Shown: piece by piece, positions 8,592 to 16,323 of the stretch
Position numbering within the stretch: position 1 is the first letter of the stretch
Layout: the number at the start of each line of letters is the position of its first letter
NCBI RefSeq assembly: GCF_012933365.1
Contig: NZ_JABBVZ010000003.1
Span: 33,946-97,945 of the forward strand
DNA from: Sulfobacillus harzensis
Lineage (GTDB): Bacteria; Bacillota; Sulfobacillia; Sulfobacillales; Sulfobacillaceae
Length of the DNA stretch: 64,000 bases
Direction: 5' to 3'
The notes under the pieces: generated by a model
Told to the model about the DNA's origin: nothing
The model's database searches: none
The model's input: only the letters and a program-made list of their open reading frames with translations
Translations under genes and position numbers: made by a program

Positions 8592-9800
8592 ATGGCAAGC
8601 ATTCAGCGAACCGTGGCCGCCGCGATTGTCGGATTTGCGGTGGGCGCCGGGGCGATGGGTGGAGGTTTTTGGGCCTATAACGACCTTAACCCTGGGGCAC
8701 AGGCGCAAGCCAACGCCTCCGCCAACATCCGGCAGTATGCGACCGTGGCCTCAGCACCGGCAACACTGCCTTTGGGTCCCGATACGGTGTCCAACGTCGT
8801 CAAGCGCGTTAGCCCGGCCATCGTGAAAATCGTGGCCACGGTCAAGCAAAACGTCAACGTCAATAATTCACCGTTCTTCAATCCGTTCTTTGGGTCGTTG
8901 TTCGGCAACCAGCCGATCACACCTCAGACTGCAGTTCAGACCGATATTGGCACCGGCTTCTTTTTCAATAAAGATGGCTACATCGTCACCAATGATCACG
9001 TAATCAACGGGGCCAGCAACATCAAGGTCTATGTCAAGGGTTACTCCAAGCCGTTTACCGCCACGGTTGTGGGGTCCGACTACCAAACTGACTTGGCGGT
9101 GCTGAAGATTAACGCGCCCAAACCCATGCCGACGTTGATTCTGGGCAACTCCAACAACACGCCGGTAGGCGCTTGGGTGATTGCTATCGGCAACCCCTAT
9201 GATTTGAACGATACCGTTACCGTAGGCGTGATTAGCGCCAAGGGCCGACCCCTGACCATTGGCTCGCGCAATTACACCAACTTGCTGCAAACCTCGGCAG
9301 CCATTAATCCCGGCAACAGCGGTGGCCCGTTGCTGAACTTGGCTGGCCAGGTTGTGGGCATCAATACGGCGGTATCCACCCAGGGGCAAGGGATTGGGTT
9401 TGCCATCCCCACCTCGACGCTTGATCAGATTGTGCCCCAGTTGATGAAGACCGGCCACGTCTCTCGGCCTTGGCTGGGGGTGTTCATTTCCACCGACAAC
9501 AAATCCATCGCAAAGCAATATAGTCTTGGCACGGCATCCGGCGTCCTAGTGGATTACGTTGAACCCAACAGCCCCGCGAGCCGGGCCGGACTCACGGCCG
9601 GTGAAGTCATCACCCAGGTAAACGGGCATGCCGTCACTACCGCCTCCGCTCTCGAAAGTCAGATCAAAAAAGAGTCGGTGGGAAGCCGTGTCTCCTTGAC
9701 GGCGGTGACGTTGCACGGAAAGACGGTCACCGTCTCGGCAACATTGGGACAAGAGCCCAATCAGGCGATAACCATGCCCTCAACCGCTCAATTACCCTAA
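8592..9800 (+). CDS. htrA: HtrA/DegP-family membrane-anchored serine protease
   Basis: A 402-residue trypsin-fold protease with one PDZ domain, for extracytoplasmic protein quality control. An uncleaved-looking N-terminal helix (about 7-29) anchors it outside the membrane. The catalytic triad is His136 (TNDHVI), Asp167 (YQTDLAVLKI) and Ser243 (INPGNSGGPLL). PDZ runs from about 290 to 385 with the GVLVDYVEPNSPASRAGL segment. TAAGGAGG precedes the start. It is followed by a strong terminator and appears monocistronic. The Asn/Gln-rich stretch QNVNVNNSPFFNPFFG is typical of the variable loop of Gram-positive HtrAs. Confidence 0.94.
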   Translation: MASIQRTVAAAIVGFAVGAGAMGGGFWAYNDLNPGAQAQANASANIRQYATVASAPATLPLGPDTVSNVVKRVSPAIVKIVATVKQNVNVNNSPFFNPFFGSLFGNQPITPQTAVQTDIGTGFFFNKDGYIVTNDHVINGASNIKVYVKGYSKPFTATVVGSDYQTDLAVLKINAPKPMPTLILGNSNNTPVGAWVIAIGNPYDLNDTVTVGVISAKGRPLTIGSRNYTNLLQTSAAINPGNSGGPLLNLAGQVVGINTAVSTQGQGIGFAIPTSTLDQIVPQLMKTGHVSRPWLGVFISTDNKSIAKQYSLGTASGVLVDYVEPNSPASRAGLTAGEVITQVNGHAVTTASALESQIKKESVGSRVSLTAVTLHGKTVTVSATLGQEPNQAITMPSTAQLP

Positions 9801-9810
9801 GCATTGCCCG

Positions 9811-9838
9811 AAAAAGGCCGCTGCTGGCGGCCTTTTTC
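9811..9838 (+). terminator. rho-independent terminator after htrA
   Basis: A strong hairpin AAAAAGGCCGC, loop TGCTG, GCGGCCTTTTT, running into the T tract; 10 bases past the htrA stop. It is nearly symmetric but there is no opposing gene here. Confidence 0.93.
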
Positions 9839-9924
9839 CCTTTCTGCCCATGGCTCCAAGCGGGAACGCACGCCCTTCTCAAGCTGATCACCCAACCGAC
9901 GCGCTGTCGAACTCTTGACTATGC

Positions 9925-9930
9925 GATAAT
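9925..9930 (+). promoter_or_regulatory. -10 element implying a leaderless start for the downstream acetyltransferase
   Basis: GATAAT ends 6 bases before the ATG at 9937 and no Shine-Dalgarno sequence is present. A sigma-A transcript would start at or beside the A of the ATG. No convincing -35 hexamer is seen 17 bases upstream. Confidence 0.45.
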
Positions 9931-9936
9931 AAGCAC

Positions 9937-10515
9937 ATGGATGAAAAGGCTCCATTCCCCATTGAATCAGACGGTCTGAGTTTTCGACCGATGACCATGG
10001 CTGATGTGGACGATACGAGCGCCTGGCTCACCACCCCGGAGGTACTAGCGTACTATGAGGGCCGCGACCGTCCGCAGTCTCCCGACTTGGTGCGGCAACG
10101 CTATCTCCCGAAGCAGGGAGAACCGGTGCAGGCGCTAATCGTTTGGTGGAAAGGGCGCCGGATAGGCTACGTACAAGTATATCCCCTCGATGACAAAGCG
10201 GCCGCCCAATACCAGGAACCTGCGGATGACACCTGGGGCATGGACCTCTTCATTGGGGAACCAGCGCTGTGGGGCCAAGGCCTGGGGACCCGCCTTGTTA
10301 ACGCGATAACGGATAGTCTATTTCATCACATGGGAGCCCGACGGATTCTCATTGATCCGCGGGTCAACAACCCTCGAGCCCTGCACGTATATCAAAAATG
10401 CGGATTTCGGATTCTTAAGCGCCTTCCTTCGCATGAATTCCACGAGGGTATATGGCAAGATTGCGTTCTCATGGAAAAAGCCGCTATATCGGCCGCTCCA
10501 TCTCGTAACGGGTGA
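9937..10515 (+). CDS. GNAT acetyltransferase resembling AAC(6')-type enzymes
   Basis: A 192-residue N-acetyltransferase. The acetyl-CoA loop is LWGQGLGTRLVNAI (about 108-121), preceded by GMDLFIGEP and followed by RILIDPRVNNPRALHVYQKCGF. The order and wording of these segments (MD-hhhG-x-GLGT, D-P-x-NPRA-x-x-x-Y-x-K-x-GF) resemble the AAC(6')-Ib/IucB-like branch, which acetylates aminoglycosides or hydroxylysine-type amines. Resistance is not shown by sequence alone; many chromosomal relatives act on other amines. Its last 32 bases overlap the convergent acetyltransferase gene. Confidence 0.85.
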   Translation: MDEKAPFPIESDGLSFRPMTMADVDDTSAWLTTPEVLAYYEGRDRPQSPDLVRQRYLPKQGEPVQALIVWWKGRRIGYVQVYPLDDKAAAQYQEPADDTWGMDLFIGEPALWGQGLGTRLVNAITDSLFHHMGARRILIDPRVNNPRALHVYQKCGFRILKRLPSHEFHEGIWQDCVLMEKAAISAAPSRNG

Positions 10516-10933
10516 CATCATAACCCATACCGCGGTATAAGTTGACGGCATCGTGGTTTTCTCGCGTCACATAAAGCCTTGCCGTCGCCAGACCTTGTTT
10601 CTTTATGAAGTCCTCAGCCGCCTGCATAAGCCATTTTCCATAGCCTTGGCGACGATACTCGGGCTTTAGATACACCTGATCGATCGAGCCGTAGGCGCCT
10701 TGCAGATCCATGCGGACCGCCACCCAGACAAACCCGGCCACAGTGCCCTGATCATCCAACACAAAAATGCCATTCTCCAATGGACGCCGCCCTGCTACCC
10801 TAAGCCGCTGGGCCTGATCGGCCAAGAAGGCGGGCGTACACACAAAGCGTGGAAAATTCAACTGATACAAATCGCATTGCGCATCCAACAGGGCGCGAAA
10901 ATCTTGGTGGGGACGGTATGGTCGAATCTGCAA
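10484..10933 (-). CDS. GNAT-family N-acetyltransferase
   Basis: A 149-residue acetyltransferase with motif A PEYRRQGYGKWLMQAAEDF (about 98-116) and the C-terminal NHDAVNLYRGMGY. The start is TTG at 10933, spaced 7 bases from GGAGG. The substrate is unknown. Its 3' end overlaps the convergent GNAT gene by 32 bases, so neither ORF can be dismissed as a shadow: each has its own complete domain. Confidence 0.85.
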   Translation of the reverse strand: MQIRPYRPHQDFRALLDAQCDLYQLNFPRFVCTPAFLADQAQRLRVAGRRPLENGIFVLDDQGTVAGFVWVAVRMDLQGAYGSIDQVYLKPEYRRQGYGKWLMQAAEDFIKKQGLATARLYVTRENHDAVNLYRGMGYDVTRYEMERPI

Positions 10934-10990
10934 CCGACTTCCTCCTGTTCTCTCCCGCCATTTTACACCGTCATCAAGCGGTTGGCATAC

Positions 10991-11028
10991 ACAAAAGCCA
11001 GCCTCCGCTATGGAAGGCTGGCTTTTCG
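10991..11028 (-). terminator. rho-independent terminator of NCS1 permease gene
   Basis: A 12-bp perfect stem AAAAGCCAGCCT / AGGCTGGCTTTT (10993-11026) with a 10-base loop, ending in T residues on the minus strand. It lies 10 bases after the permease stop. Confidence 0.9.
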
Positions 11029-11037
11029 TTCAACGGG

Positions 11038-12414
11038 CTAGGCGGTTTGCTTTTTGCCGAAAATCCAGTACACCACACCCGCCACGACAAAGCTGACGTA
11101 ATAGGAGATGTCGCCCCAGTGGCCATGGGCGTTGGCAAACGCCCCCACGTACAACGATTGGTTGAAGAAAGGCACCGATACGATAATGGCGATAGCCCAA
11201 GCCCAAAGCCCGCGATTGATGACGCGCTTCGGGTTGTAAAAGATGGACTCGGGATAGCTTCCCTTATGAATCAGGAAGAAGTCAACCAGTACCACCGCAG
11301 CCCAGGGAGCAATCCAATAGGCCAAGAGGAACAGGAAGTTTTCGAAGTCTACGTAATAAGCGGTGTGTCCAATATAGGCAACCACCGCACCCACAACCCC
11401 CACGGCCACGGCCGCGACCCAGCGCTTGATGGGAACGTTGATAACTAGGGCCGAGAGCGATCCGGAATAGATGTTGAGCACGTTGGCCGTAATGGTTCCG
11501 AAGACCACCGCCAAAAGGGCCAAGTCAACCAGCCAAGCCGGATGAATTCCCGTTATGAGAGCAATCGGGTTGCCGTTGGCGGCTTTCGGGAAAATACCCG
11601 CCAAGGCCACGCCCACCAATTCCAGCCATACCGCGGCAATAAAGTTGGAGGAGAACACATTGCCGAAAATTGCCGACGGCTTGGTGGTCTTGGGCAAGTA
11701 ACGCGTGTAGTCGGATCCGAACACCGTCCAACCAAATAGATACGACACCGCCAAGCCCACCGCCTCAATGATGCCCCCCGTAATGCCCGAATACTGCCCG
11801 AGGATGGAGTGGGGATTGAAAGGTGCACTGTAATGGGCGTGGGAGAATGCAAAAATGGATACGCCAATGAAGACCAACGTGAGTAGGCCCGCCATCACCC
11901 GCTCCACCGCATGAATCATGTTGTAGCCGTACACAGCAATAATGACCTGCAGGACTACCATAATAATCAAGCCGACCAAAAAGCCGGTATGCAACAGAGC
12001 CGTAAAGGCGAAAGTGCCCAACACGGTGTTAACAGCGAACCATAATGCGCCCGCCACCAAGTTAAATGCCCCAGGCAAGAAATTGCCGAAAAAGCCAAAG
12101 GCCGATCGTGAGTGCACCAACTGGGGCACACCCAACCGAGGACCAAACGTAGAAACCAGCGCTAACACGACGGCGCCGATGATATTTCCAATCACCAGCC
12201 CAATGGCGGCCTGCCAAAAAGAGAGACCAAACAACCCTACGGCGGCCACTCCCGTGGTCAAGGTCGCCAGCTCGACGTTGGCGCCAAACCACAAAGTAAA
12301 GACCGATGAGACCTTGCCGTGGCGCTCCGATTCTTTGATATGCTCGATACCAATAGGTTCGATGCGGGCGACTTCCTCGCCGTAGCGGGGTTCCGCACTG
12401 TTTGATGCCGCCAT
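11038..12414 (-). CDS. NCS1-family nucleobase:cation symporter (copy 1)
   Basis: A 458-residue permease with about 12 transmembrane helices, of the purine-cytosine permease (CodB/Fcy) family. The signature VFTLWFGANVELATLTTGV near the N-terminus and the Gly/Ala-rich helices that follow are typical. An upstream in-frame ATG exists, but the ATG at 12414 has GAGGAGG five bases ahead. The substrate may be a purine, cytosine, hydantoin or thiamine-like ring. It is closely related along its full length to the copy at 16324-17703. The promoter region carries a PurBox-like palindrome (12480-12512). Confidence 0.9.
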   Translation of the reverse strand: MAASNSAEPRYGEEVARIEPIGIEHIKESERHGKVSSVFTLWFGANVELATLTTGVAAVGLFGLSFWQAAIGLVIGNIIGAVVLALVSTFGPRLGVPQLVHSRSAFGFFGNFLPGAFNLVAGALWFAVNTVLGTFAFTALLHTGFLVGLIIMVVLQVIIAVYGYNMIHAVERVMAGLLTLVFIGVSIFAFSHAHYSAPFNPHSILGQYSGITGGIIEAVGLAVSYLFGWTVFGSDYTRYLPKTTKPSAIFGNVFSSNFIAAVWLELVGVALAGIFPKAANGNPIALITGIHPAWLVDLALLAVVFGTITANVLNIYSGSLSALVINVPIKRWVAAVAVGVVGAVVAYIGHTAYYVDFENFLFLLAYWIAPWAAVVLVDFFLIHKGSYPESIFYNPKRVINRGLWAWAIAIIVSVPFFNQSLYVGAFANAHGHWGDISYYVSFVVAGVVYWIFGKKQTA

Positions 12415-12467
12415 GTCGTCCTCCTCAGATAATCTATGCGGTAATGAAATCCCGAACATTCAACGAC

Positions 12468-12473
12468 ATTATA
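12468..12473 (-). promoter_or_regulatory. -10 hexamer of the NCS1 copy 1 promoter
   Basis: A perfect TATAAT on the minus strand, with the 13-7-13 inverted repeat immediately upstream covering the spacer and -35 area. The -35 itself (around 12491-12496, TAGCTT) is weak, as would suit a regulated promoter. Confidence 0.55.
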
Positions 12474-12479
12474 TCTCAC

Positions 12480-12512
12480 TTCGTTCGGAAAAGCTATTTT
12501 TTTCCGTACGAA
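12480..12512. promoter_or_regulatory. 13-7-13 inverted repeat, PurBox-like operator candidate
   Basis: Arms TTCGTTCGGAAAA (12480-12492) and TTTTCCGTACGAA (12500-12512) are complementary at 12 of 13 positions around a 7-base spacer. Read outward, one arm is TTTTCCGAACGAA. This resembles the CCGAAC core of the Bacillus PurR PurBox (AWWWCCGAACWWT). It overlaps the spacer and -35 of the NCS1 permease promoter. A purine-responsive repressor is an inference from the core and the gene family; another palindrome-binding regulator fits equally. Confidence 0.6.
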
Positions 12513-12597
12513 AATTCATGGGATTGGTATCGCATCCGGAAAAAGCGGTATCATTTGCGACATAAGGAAAGCTTAGTGGAGGAAAGGACGGATTCCG

Positions 12598-13986
12598 GTG
12601 AATTCCAGCGTGTTCCGGGAGTACGACATTCGCGGTCTTGTGGATGTGGATATGACGGTCGAGGATGTGCAGCGCCTCGGTCGTGCTTTTGGCACCTATC
12701 TGGCGGAGCGCAAGGTAGAAGAAGCGCTCTTAGGATGGGACAGCCGTGCGTCGTCCCCGGCGTATCGCGATGCCATGACGGAAGGGCTGATGGCATCGGG
12801 CATTCATGTAATTGATATCGGCCAGGTGACCACCCCCATTTTCTATTTCGCCCGGGTTCATTACAACCGCGAAGCCGGTGTCATGATTACCGCCAGTCAT
12901 AATCCCGCGGAATATAACGGATTTAAACTTGCCTACGGCAAGTCCACTATTTATGGTGATGAAATTCAGGAAGTCCGCCGCATAATGGAGCGGGGAGAAT
13001 TCGCCGAAGGCCGCGGCTCACGGGCCGAAGCCAATCCCGTCCCTGCCTATCTCGCCATGCTTAAAGAAAAAATTCGATTAGGGCCCCGCCGCTTAAAGGT
13101 GGTTGTGGATTGCGGGAACGGCACGCCCAGTCTCTTCGCGGAAGACGTGATGAAGGCGTTTGGGGTAGATGCCATCCCTCTCTTCTGCACTCCTGATCCC
13201 ACCTTCCCCCATCACCACCCCGACCCGGTGGTGGCCAAAAATCTGGTTGATGTGATTCGTACGGTCAAGGAGGAAAGGGCCGATTTAGGCGTCGCCTTCG
13301 ACGGCGACGGCGATCGCATCGGAGTTGTGGACGAGAAGGGCAACATCATTTGGGGCGACCGCTTGATGATTCTTTATTGGCGCGAGATCGCAGCCAAATA
13401 TCCCGGAACGCCCGCGATCGTCGAGGTAAAGTGCTCACAAACCCTGTACGATGAGTTGGAGAAGTTGGGAGCCAAACCGGAATTCTACAAAACCGGCCAT
13501 TCGCTCATCAAGGCGAAGATGCGGGAATTAAATGCCGTGTTTACCGGAGAAATGTCAGGCCACATGTTTTTTGCCGACGAATACTACGGTTATGACGACG
13601 CATTTTACGCGGCCGGACGTCTCTTTCGCATCCTATCCAACACCGACAAGCCGCTTTCCGCGCTGCTCGAGAACGTGCCTAATCTGCCCTCGACTCCGGA
13701 AATTCGCATCGATTGCCCGGATAACAAGAAGGCCGACGTGGTCAACGCGCTCAAGCAACATTTCCAAGCCGACGCGTCCGTTGAGGTGATAGACATTGAC
13801 GGTGTTCGGGTGGTCTTCCCCCACGGATGGGGGTTGGTGCGTGCCTCGAATACCCAGCCAGCGTTGGTCGCTCGGGCTGAGGCGGATACGCCCGAACACC
13901 TGACGGCCATCACGTCCGCTATGCAAGAAGCATTGGCACCCTTTTCGTTTCTCGCCCCCATCGACTGGTCGGGTAACTCCATGTAG
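12598..13986 (+). CDS. phosphomannomutase/phosphoglucomutase
   Basis: A 462-residue alpha-D-phosphohexomutase that interconverts hexose 1- and 6-phosphates for cell-surface sugar synthesis. The phosphoserine loop TASHNP has Ser100. The metal loop DGDGDR lies near 240, the sugar loop GEMSGH near 320, and the C-terminal phosphate-binding RASNTQP near 420. The start is GTG at 12598 behind GAGGAAAGGA. The N-terminal FREYDIRG is typical of the PMM/PGM (ManB/AlgC) group. Which sugar it prefers is not clear. It is followed by a terminator and looks monocistronic. Confidence 0.92.
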   Translation: MNSSVFREYDIRGLVDVDMTVEDVQRLGRAFGTYLAERKVEEALLGWDSRASSPAYRDAMTEGLMASGIHVIDIGQVTTPIFYFARVHYNREAGVMITASHNPAEYNGFKLAYGKSTIYGDEIQEVRRIMERGEFAEGRGSRAEANPVPAYLAMLKEKIRLGPRRLKVVVDCGNGTPSLFAEDVMKAFGVDAIPLFCTPDPTFPHHHPDPVVAKNLVDVIRTVKEERADLGVAFDGDGDRIGVVDEKGNIIWGDRLMILYWREIAAKYPGTPAIVEVKCSQTLYDELEKLGAKPEFYKTGHSLIKAKMRELNAVFTGEMSGHMFFADEYYGYDDAFYAAGRLFRILSNTDKPLSALLENVPNLPSTPEIRIDCPDNKKADVVNALKQHFQADASVEVIDIDGVRVVFPHGWGLVRASNTQPALVARAEADTPEHLTAITSAMQEALAPFSFLAPIDWSGNSM

Positions 13987-14022
13987 GACTGGTTTATTTC
14001 CCAGCAATATTGCAATGGCTCG

Positions 14023-14059
14023 AAGAACCGCCGGGTACTGCGACTCGGCGGTTCTTTTT
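14023..14059 (+). terminator. rho-independent terminator after phosphohexomutase
   Basis: An 11-bp stem AAGAACCGCCG / CGGCGGTTCTT (14023-14033 with 14046-14056) followed by TTT. Confidence 0.9.
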
Positions 14060-14259
14060 GATGCCCGAAGGCACCTCCGGCTAATTCATGGCTCGATCAT
14101 GGCGAAGCCGCCAGTCGTCCGGTAACTTCGCGTGCTCTCGCCCTGTATATAAAAACCATTTTTTCACGGCAGCGGTTGAGGGCAAATCCTTGATTTACCG
14201 GCATTCATGGCGGCTAATGCGACACACTACAACTTATCACCGCAAAGGAGGAGGCTCTC

Positions 14260-14352
14260 ATGACGCCCGGATCAGGAAATTACATCGTGGAAGTACTATT
14301 CTTGCTGACTTTTGTCGTCGGGATACTTTTGCCTTCACGCCGCGATCATTAA
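14260..14352 (+). CDS. 30-residue single-helix membrane peptide at the head of the cytochrome b operon
   Basis: ATG at 14260 follows a strong, well-spaced AAAGGAGGAGG. The peptide MTPGSGNYIVEVLFLLTFVV continues GILLPSRRDH and stops at 14352. It has a polar N-terminus, one hydrophobic helix (about residues 9-24) and a positively charged tail, predicting an N-out, C-in single-pass protein. The stop is 38 bases before the cytochrome b start, so it is the first gene of that operon. Small one-helix subunits of this size (PetG, PetL, PetN) exist in cytochrome b6f complexes. A similar structural role is an inference; there is no sequence match I can claim. Confidence 0.75.
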   Translation: MTPGSGNYIVEVLFLLTFVVGILLPSRRDH

Positions 14353-14389
14353 CCACGCACCACATGTCGTTTCGAAAGGAGGGATGATT

Positions 14390-14998
14390 ATGGCCAATTG
14401 GACAGCCGCATCCAAGCGCATGATGGAACGAACACTTTCGGCTGAAACCTGGTTGCCTACAGAAATGCCCGAGTACGCCCAGGGCTTTATGTATATGCTT
14501 GGTTCGCTAACCGCATCCAGTTTTGTGGTGCTGGTGATAACCGGCGTACTTATGGCAATGAACGGACCGGACACCTGGTCGTACAACGGAACCATGCGAT
14601 TTGTCGCCGCGACCCACTTTTGGGCCGTCCAGGCATTTTTCTTCTTCATGATGCTGCATCTCTGGCGAGTGTTCTTTACCGGCGCTTGGCGAGGAGGTCG
14701 CGGACTGACCTGGCTCATCGGAGCCATCGCCATGTTGATTGCCATTCCCACCGCGTTTACCGGGTTCTTGATTAACGGTGATTTGTATGCCCAATGGAAC
14801 GCCGTGCAGGCGAAAGACGGCTTAAATGCGTTGGGTCTCAGCTGGGTTAACCTCACCAACGGTGGTCAGATGTTCGGTATGCACGTGGTGGTGCTTCCCC
14901 TGGTATTGAGCGCCGTTGTCGGGGCCCATATCGTACGGGTGCGCTTAAAGAGCGTCGTGCCCCCCTACCCCAACGTGAAAGTGAGAAAGGAGCGATAG
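14390..14998 (+). CDS. cytochrome b6-type di-heme membrane subunit
   Basis: A 202-residue N-terminal-domain cytochrome b with four helices. Heme-ligand pairs are visible: His76 and His90 (ATHFWAVQAF...MMLHLWR), and His165 and His180 (MFGMHVVV...GAHIVR). The second pair has 14 intervening residues, as in b6 rather than mitochondrial cytochrome b. The start at 14390 is spaced 6 bases from AAAGGAGGG; an ATG at 14384 touches that site. It probably oxidises menaquinol in a bc/b6f-like complex. No Rieske, cytochrome c or standard subunit IV gene is adjacent, so the partner proteins are unusual or encoded elsewhere. Confidence 0.9.
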   Translation: MANWTAASKRMMERTLSAETWLPTEMPEYAQGFMYMLGSLTASSFVVLVITGVLMAMNGPDTWSYNGTMRFVAATHFWAVQAFFFFMMLHLWRVFFTGAWRGGRGLTWLIGAIAMLIAIPTAFTGFLINGDLYAQWNAVQAKDGLNALGLSWVNLTNGGQMFGMHVVVLPLVLSAVVGAHIVRVRLKSVVPPYPNVKVRKER

Positions 14999-15002
14999 TC
15001 CC

Positions 15003-15971
15003 ATGCGAGTACAGGATGATGTCGTCAAAGACTACCGTCTGGTGCCTGAGGACTTCGTCAAGCATCTCTTTTCGACGCTCGCCGTGGTGATTGTCGTGGT
15101 CTTGTTGGCGTCCCTGCTGTTCGGGGTGCCGGAAGCAACTCCGCTCACCATTAAAAGCTATGCGTCCAAAAACCCCGTGGCGTTCGAGCAAATGGCGCTG
15201 CGCGCCCTGGACGGCCAAGGACGTATTGCCAGCTACGGGCCTCCCTATAACCATGGCAATGCCAGCGTGCAGACGTCCATCCAAAGTGCCGTCGGTGTGA
15301 TTCATCCCGTCAACGCGGCCACCGACTTCATTTTAAAGCCGCTGGCGATGGCCTCCATAATCAATCCCGCCATTGGCCGAACACTCGGGAACTTTAATGC
15401 GGCATCGCCCGCTCAACAAAAATCTTGGGAAACCGCCTACACCACCGCCTTAAGTCACGGGGTCTACCGCCATGGTGCGGTGGTCACGCCCAAGGGCAAC
15501 TTCGGACCTCTGCCCGCGTTGATGAATGATGTCCTGCTACTGGGAAAGAGCGGACTGATGTCAGGGGCATTAATTCGAAACGGATCCATCGTGACCCGGT
15601 TCGACAACCAAAACTACCTCTTATTCCTCCAAGGGACGCCGATGCACCAGATTGCGAAGCCGCTGGCACTGACGGGAGAGCAATGGGGCATCATTCACCC
15701 TGCCGTTCCTGGATATCCTGGGGCTTGGTGGATGACCATCCCCACGTGGGTTTACCAGTGGTCCTTTGTCGCCAACAACGCGGCTGCCGACGCGATGGCG
15801 CTCAGCATTGGCTTTCTCTTCTGGCTTGCGCTGGCCCTCGTTCCGTGGATCCCAGGATTAAATCGGTTGCCTCGGTACTTGGGCGTGCATCGGCTCATTT
15901 GGAAAGAATATTACCGCAGCCACAGCGAACCGCCCGCATCGGACGAGGAAGGTCGGAAACATGCGTCATAA
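15003..15971 (+). CDS. unknown membrane protein in cytochrome b operon, large extracytoplasmic domain
   Basis: A 322-residue protein that starts 4 bases after cytochrome b. The N-terminus (DDVVKDYRLVPEDF) is cytoplasmic and is followed by a helix at about 24-46, a soluble stretch of about 200 residues, and a C-terminal helix (ALSIGFLFWLALALVPWI) with a charged cytoplasmic tail. It contains no cysteine and therefore no CxxCH heme site and no Fe-S ligands. The position corresponds to subunit IV, but I see no cytochrome b C-terminal domain. It may be a lineage-specific quinol-oxidase-complex subunit. I do not recognise the family. Confidence 0.75.
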   Translation: MRVQDDVVKDYRLVPEDFVKHLFSTLAVVIVVVLLASLLFGVPEATPLTIKSYASKNPVAFEQMALRALDGQGRIASYGPPYNHGNASVQTSIQSAVGVIHPVNAATDFILKPLAMASIINPAIGRTLGNFNAASPAQQKSWETAYTTALSHGVYRHGAVVTPKGNFGPLPALMNDVLLLGKSGLMSGALIRNGSIVTRFDNQNYLLFLQGTPMHQIAKPLALTGEQWGIIHPAVPGYPGAWWMTIPTWVYQWSFVANNAAADAMALSIGFLFWLALALVPWIPGLNRLPRYLGVHRLIWKEYYRSHSEPPASDEEGRKHAS

Positions 15972-16209
15972 CCGCGTGGCATCAACGGTACGGATGGCAT
16001 TGGGAAGCGCCATTGGGGTGATGGGATTTGCTCGTCTTAGCCTTGGCTTTGTCCACCTGAACGGACCCGAGATGCTGATGGGCATCGTCCAAATCCTAGT
16101 CGGGACCTTCCTGACGATCGGGGTTATGGCGCCGCTTCGGCATGCACGCCGCCAAAGCAAGGGTCCCGATGAGCCGAGGACTGGGAAGCCAGACTCGGGC
16201 ACGCCATAA
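15961..16209 (+). CDS. small two-helix membrane protein, last gene of cytochrome b operon
   Basis: An 82-residue protein with two hydrophobic segments (about 12-28 and 37-56) and a basic, polar tail ending KGPDEPRTGKPDSGTP. It overlaps the preceding gene by 11 bases, so it is translationally coupled. The conserved-looking Gly pattern suggests helix packing. There are no cofactor motifs. It is probably a minor subunit or assembly protein of the same complex, by position only. Confidence 0.7.
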   Translation: MRHNRVASTVRMALGSAIGVMGFARLSLGFVHLNGPEMLMGIVQILVGTFLTIGVMAPLRHARRQSKGPDEPRTGKPDSGTP

Positions 16210-16236
16210 ACCATCGCGTAAATTTGTCGTGAAGCC

Positions 16237-16275
16237 GAAAGCCGTTTCTGCACATGCGAGACGGCTTTCGTTTAT
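16237..16275 (+). terminator. rho-independent terminator of cytochrome b operon
   Basis: A perfect stem GAAAGCCGT / ACGGCTTTC (16237-16245 with 16261-16269) with a 15-base loop, followed by GTTTAT. It may also serve the convergent permease gene. Confidence 0.75.
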
Positions 16276-16323
16276 CTCTAGAGCATCAGAAAACCGCCAT
16301 AGAGCCTCCTGAGATTTACGCGC

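Noticed and set aside
14312..14389. Extended start of cytochrome b at 14312
   Set aside because: It overlaps the 30-residue peptide gene and lacks a ribosome site; ATG 14390 is well spaced from AAAGGAGGG.
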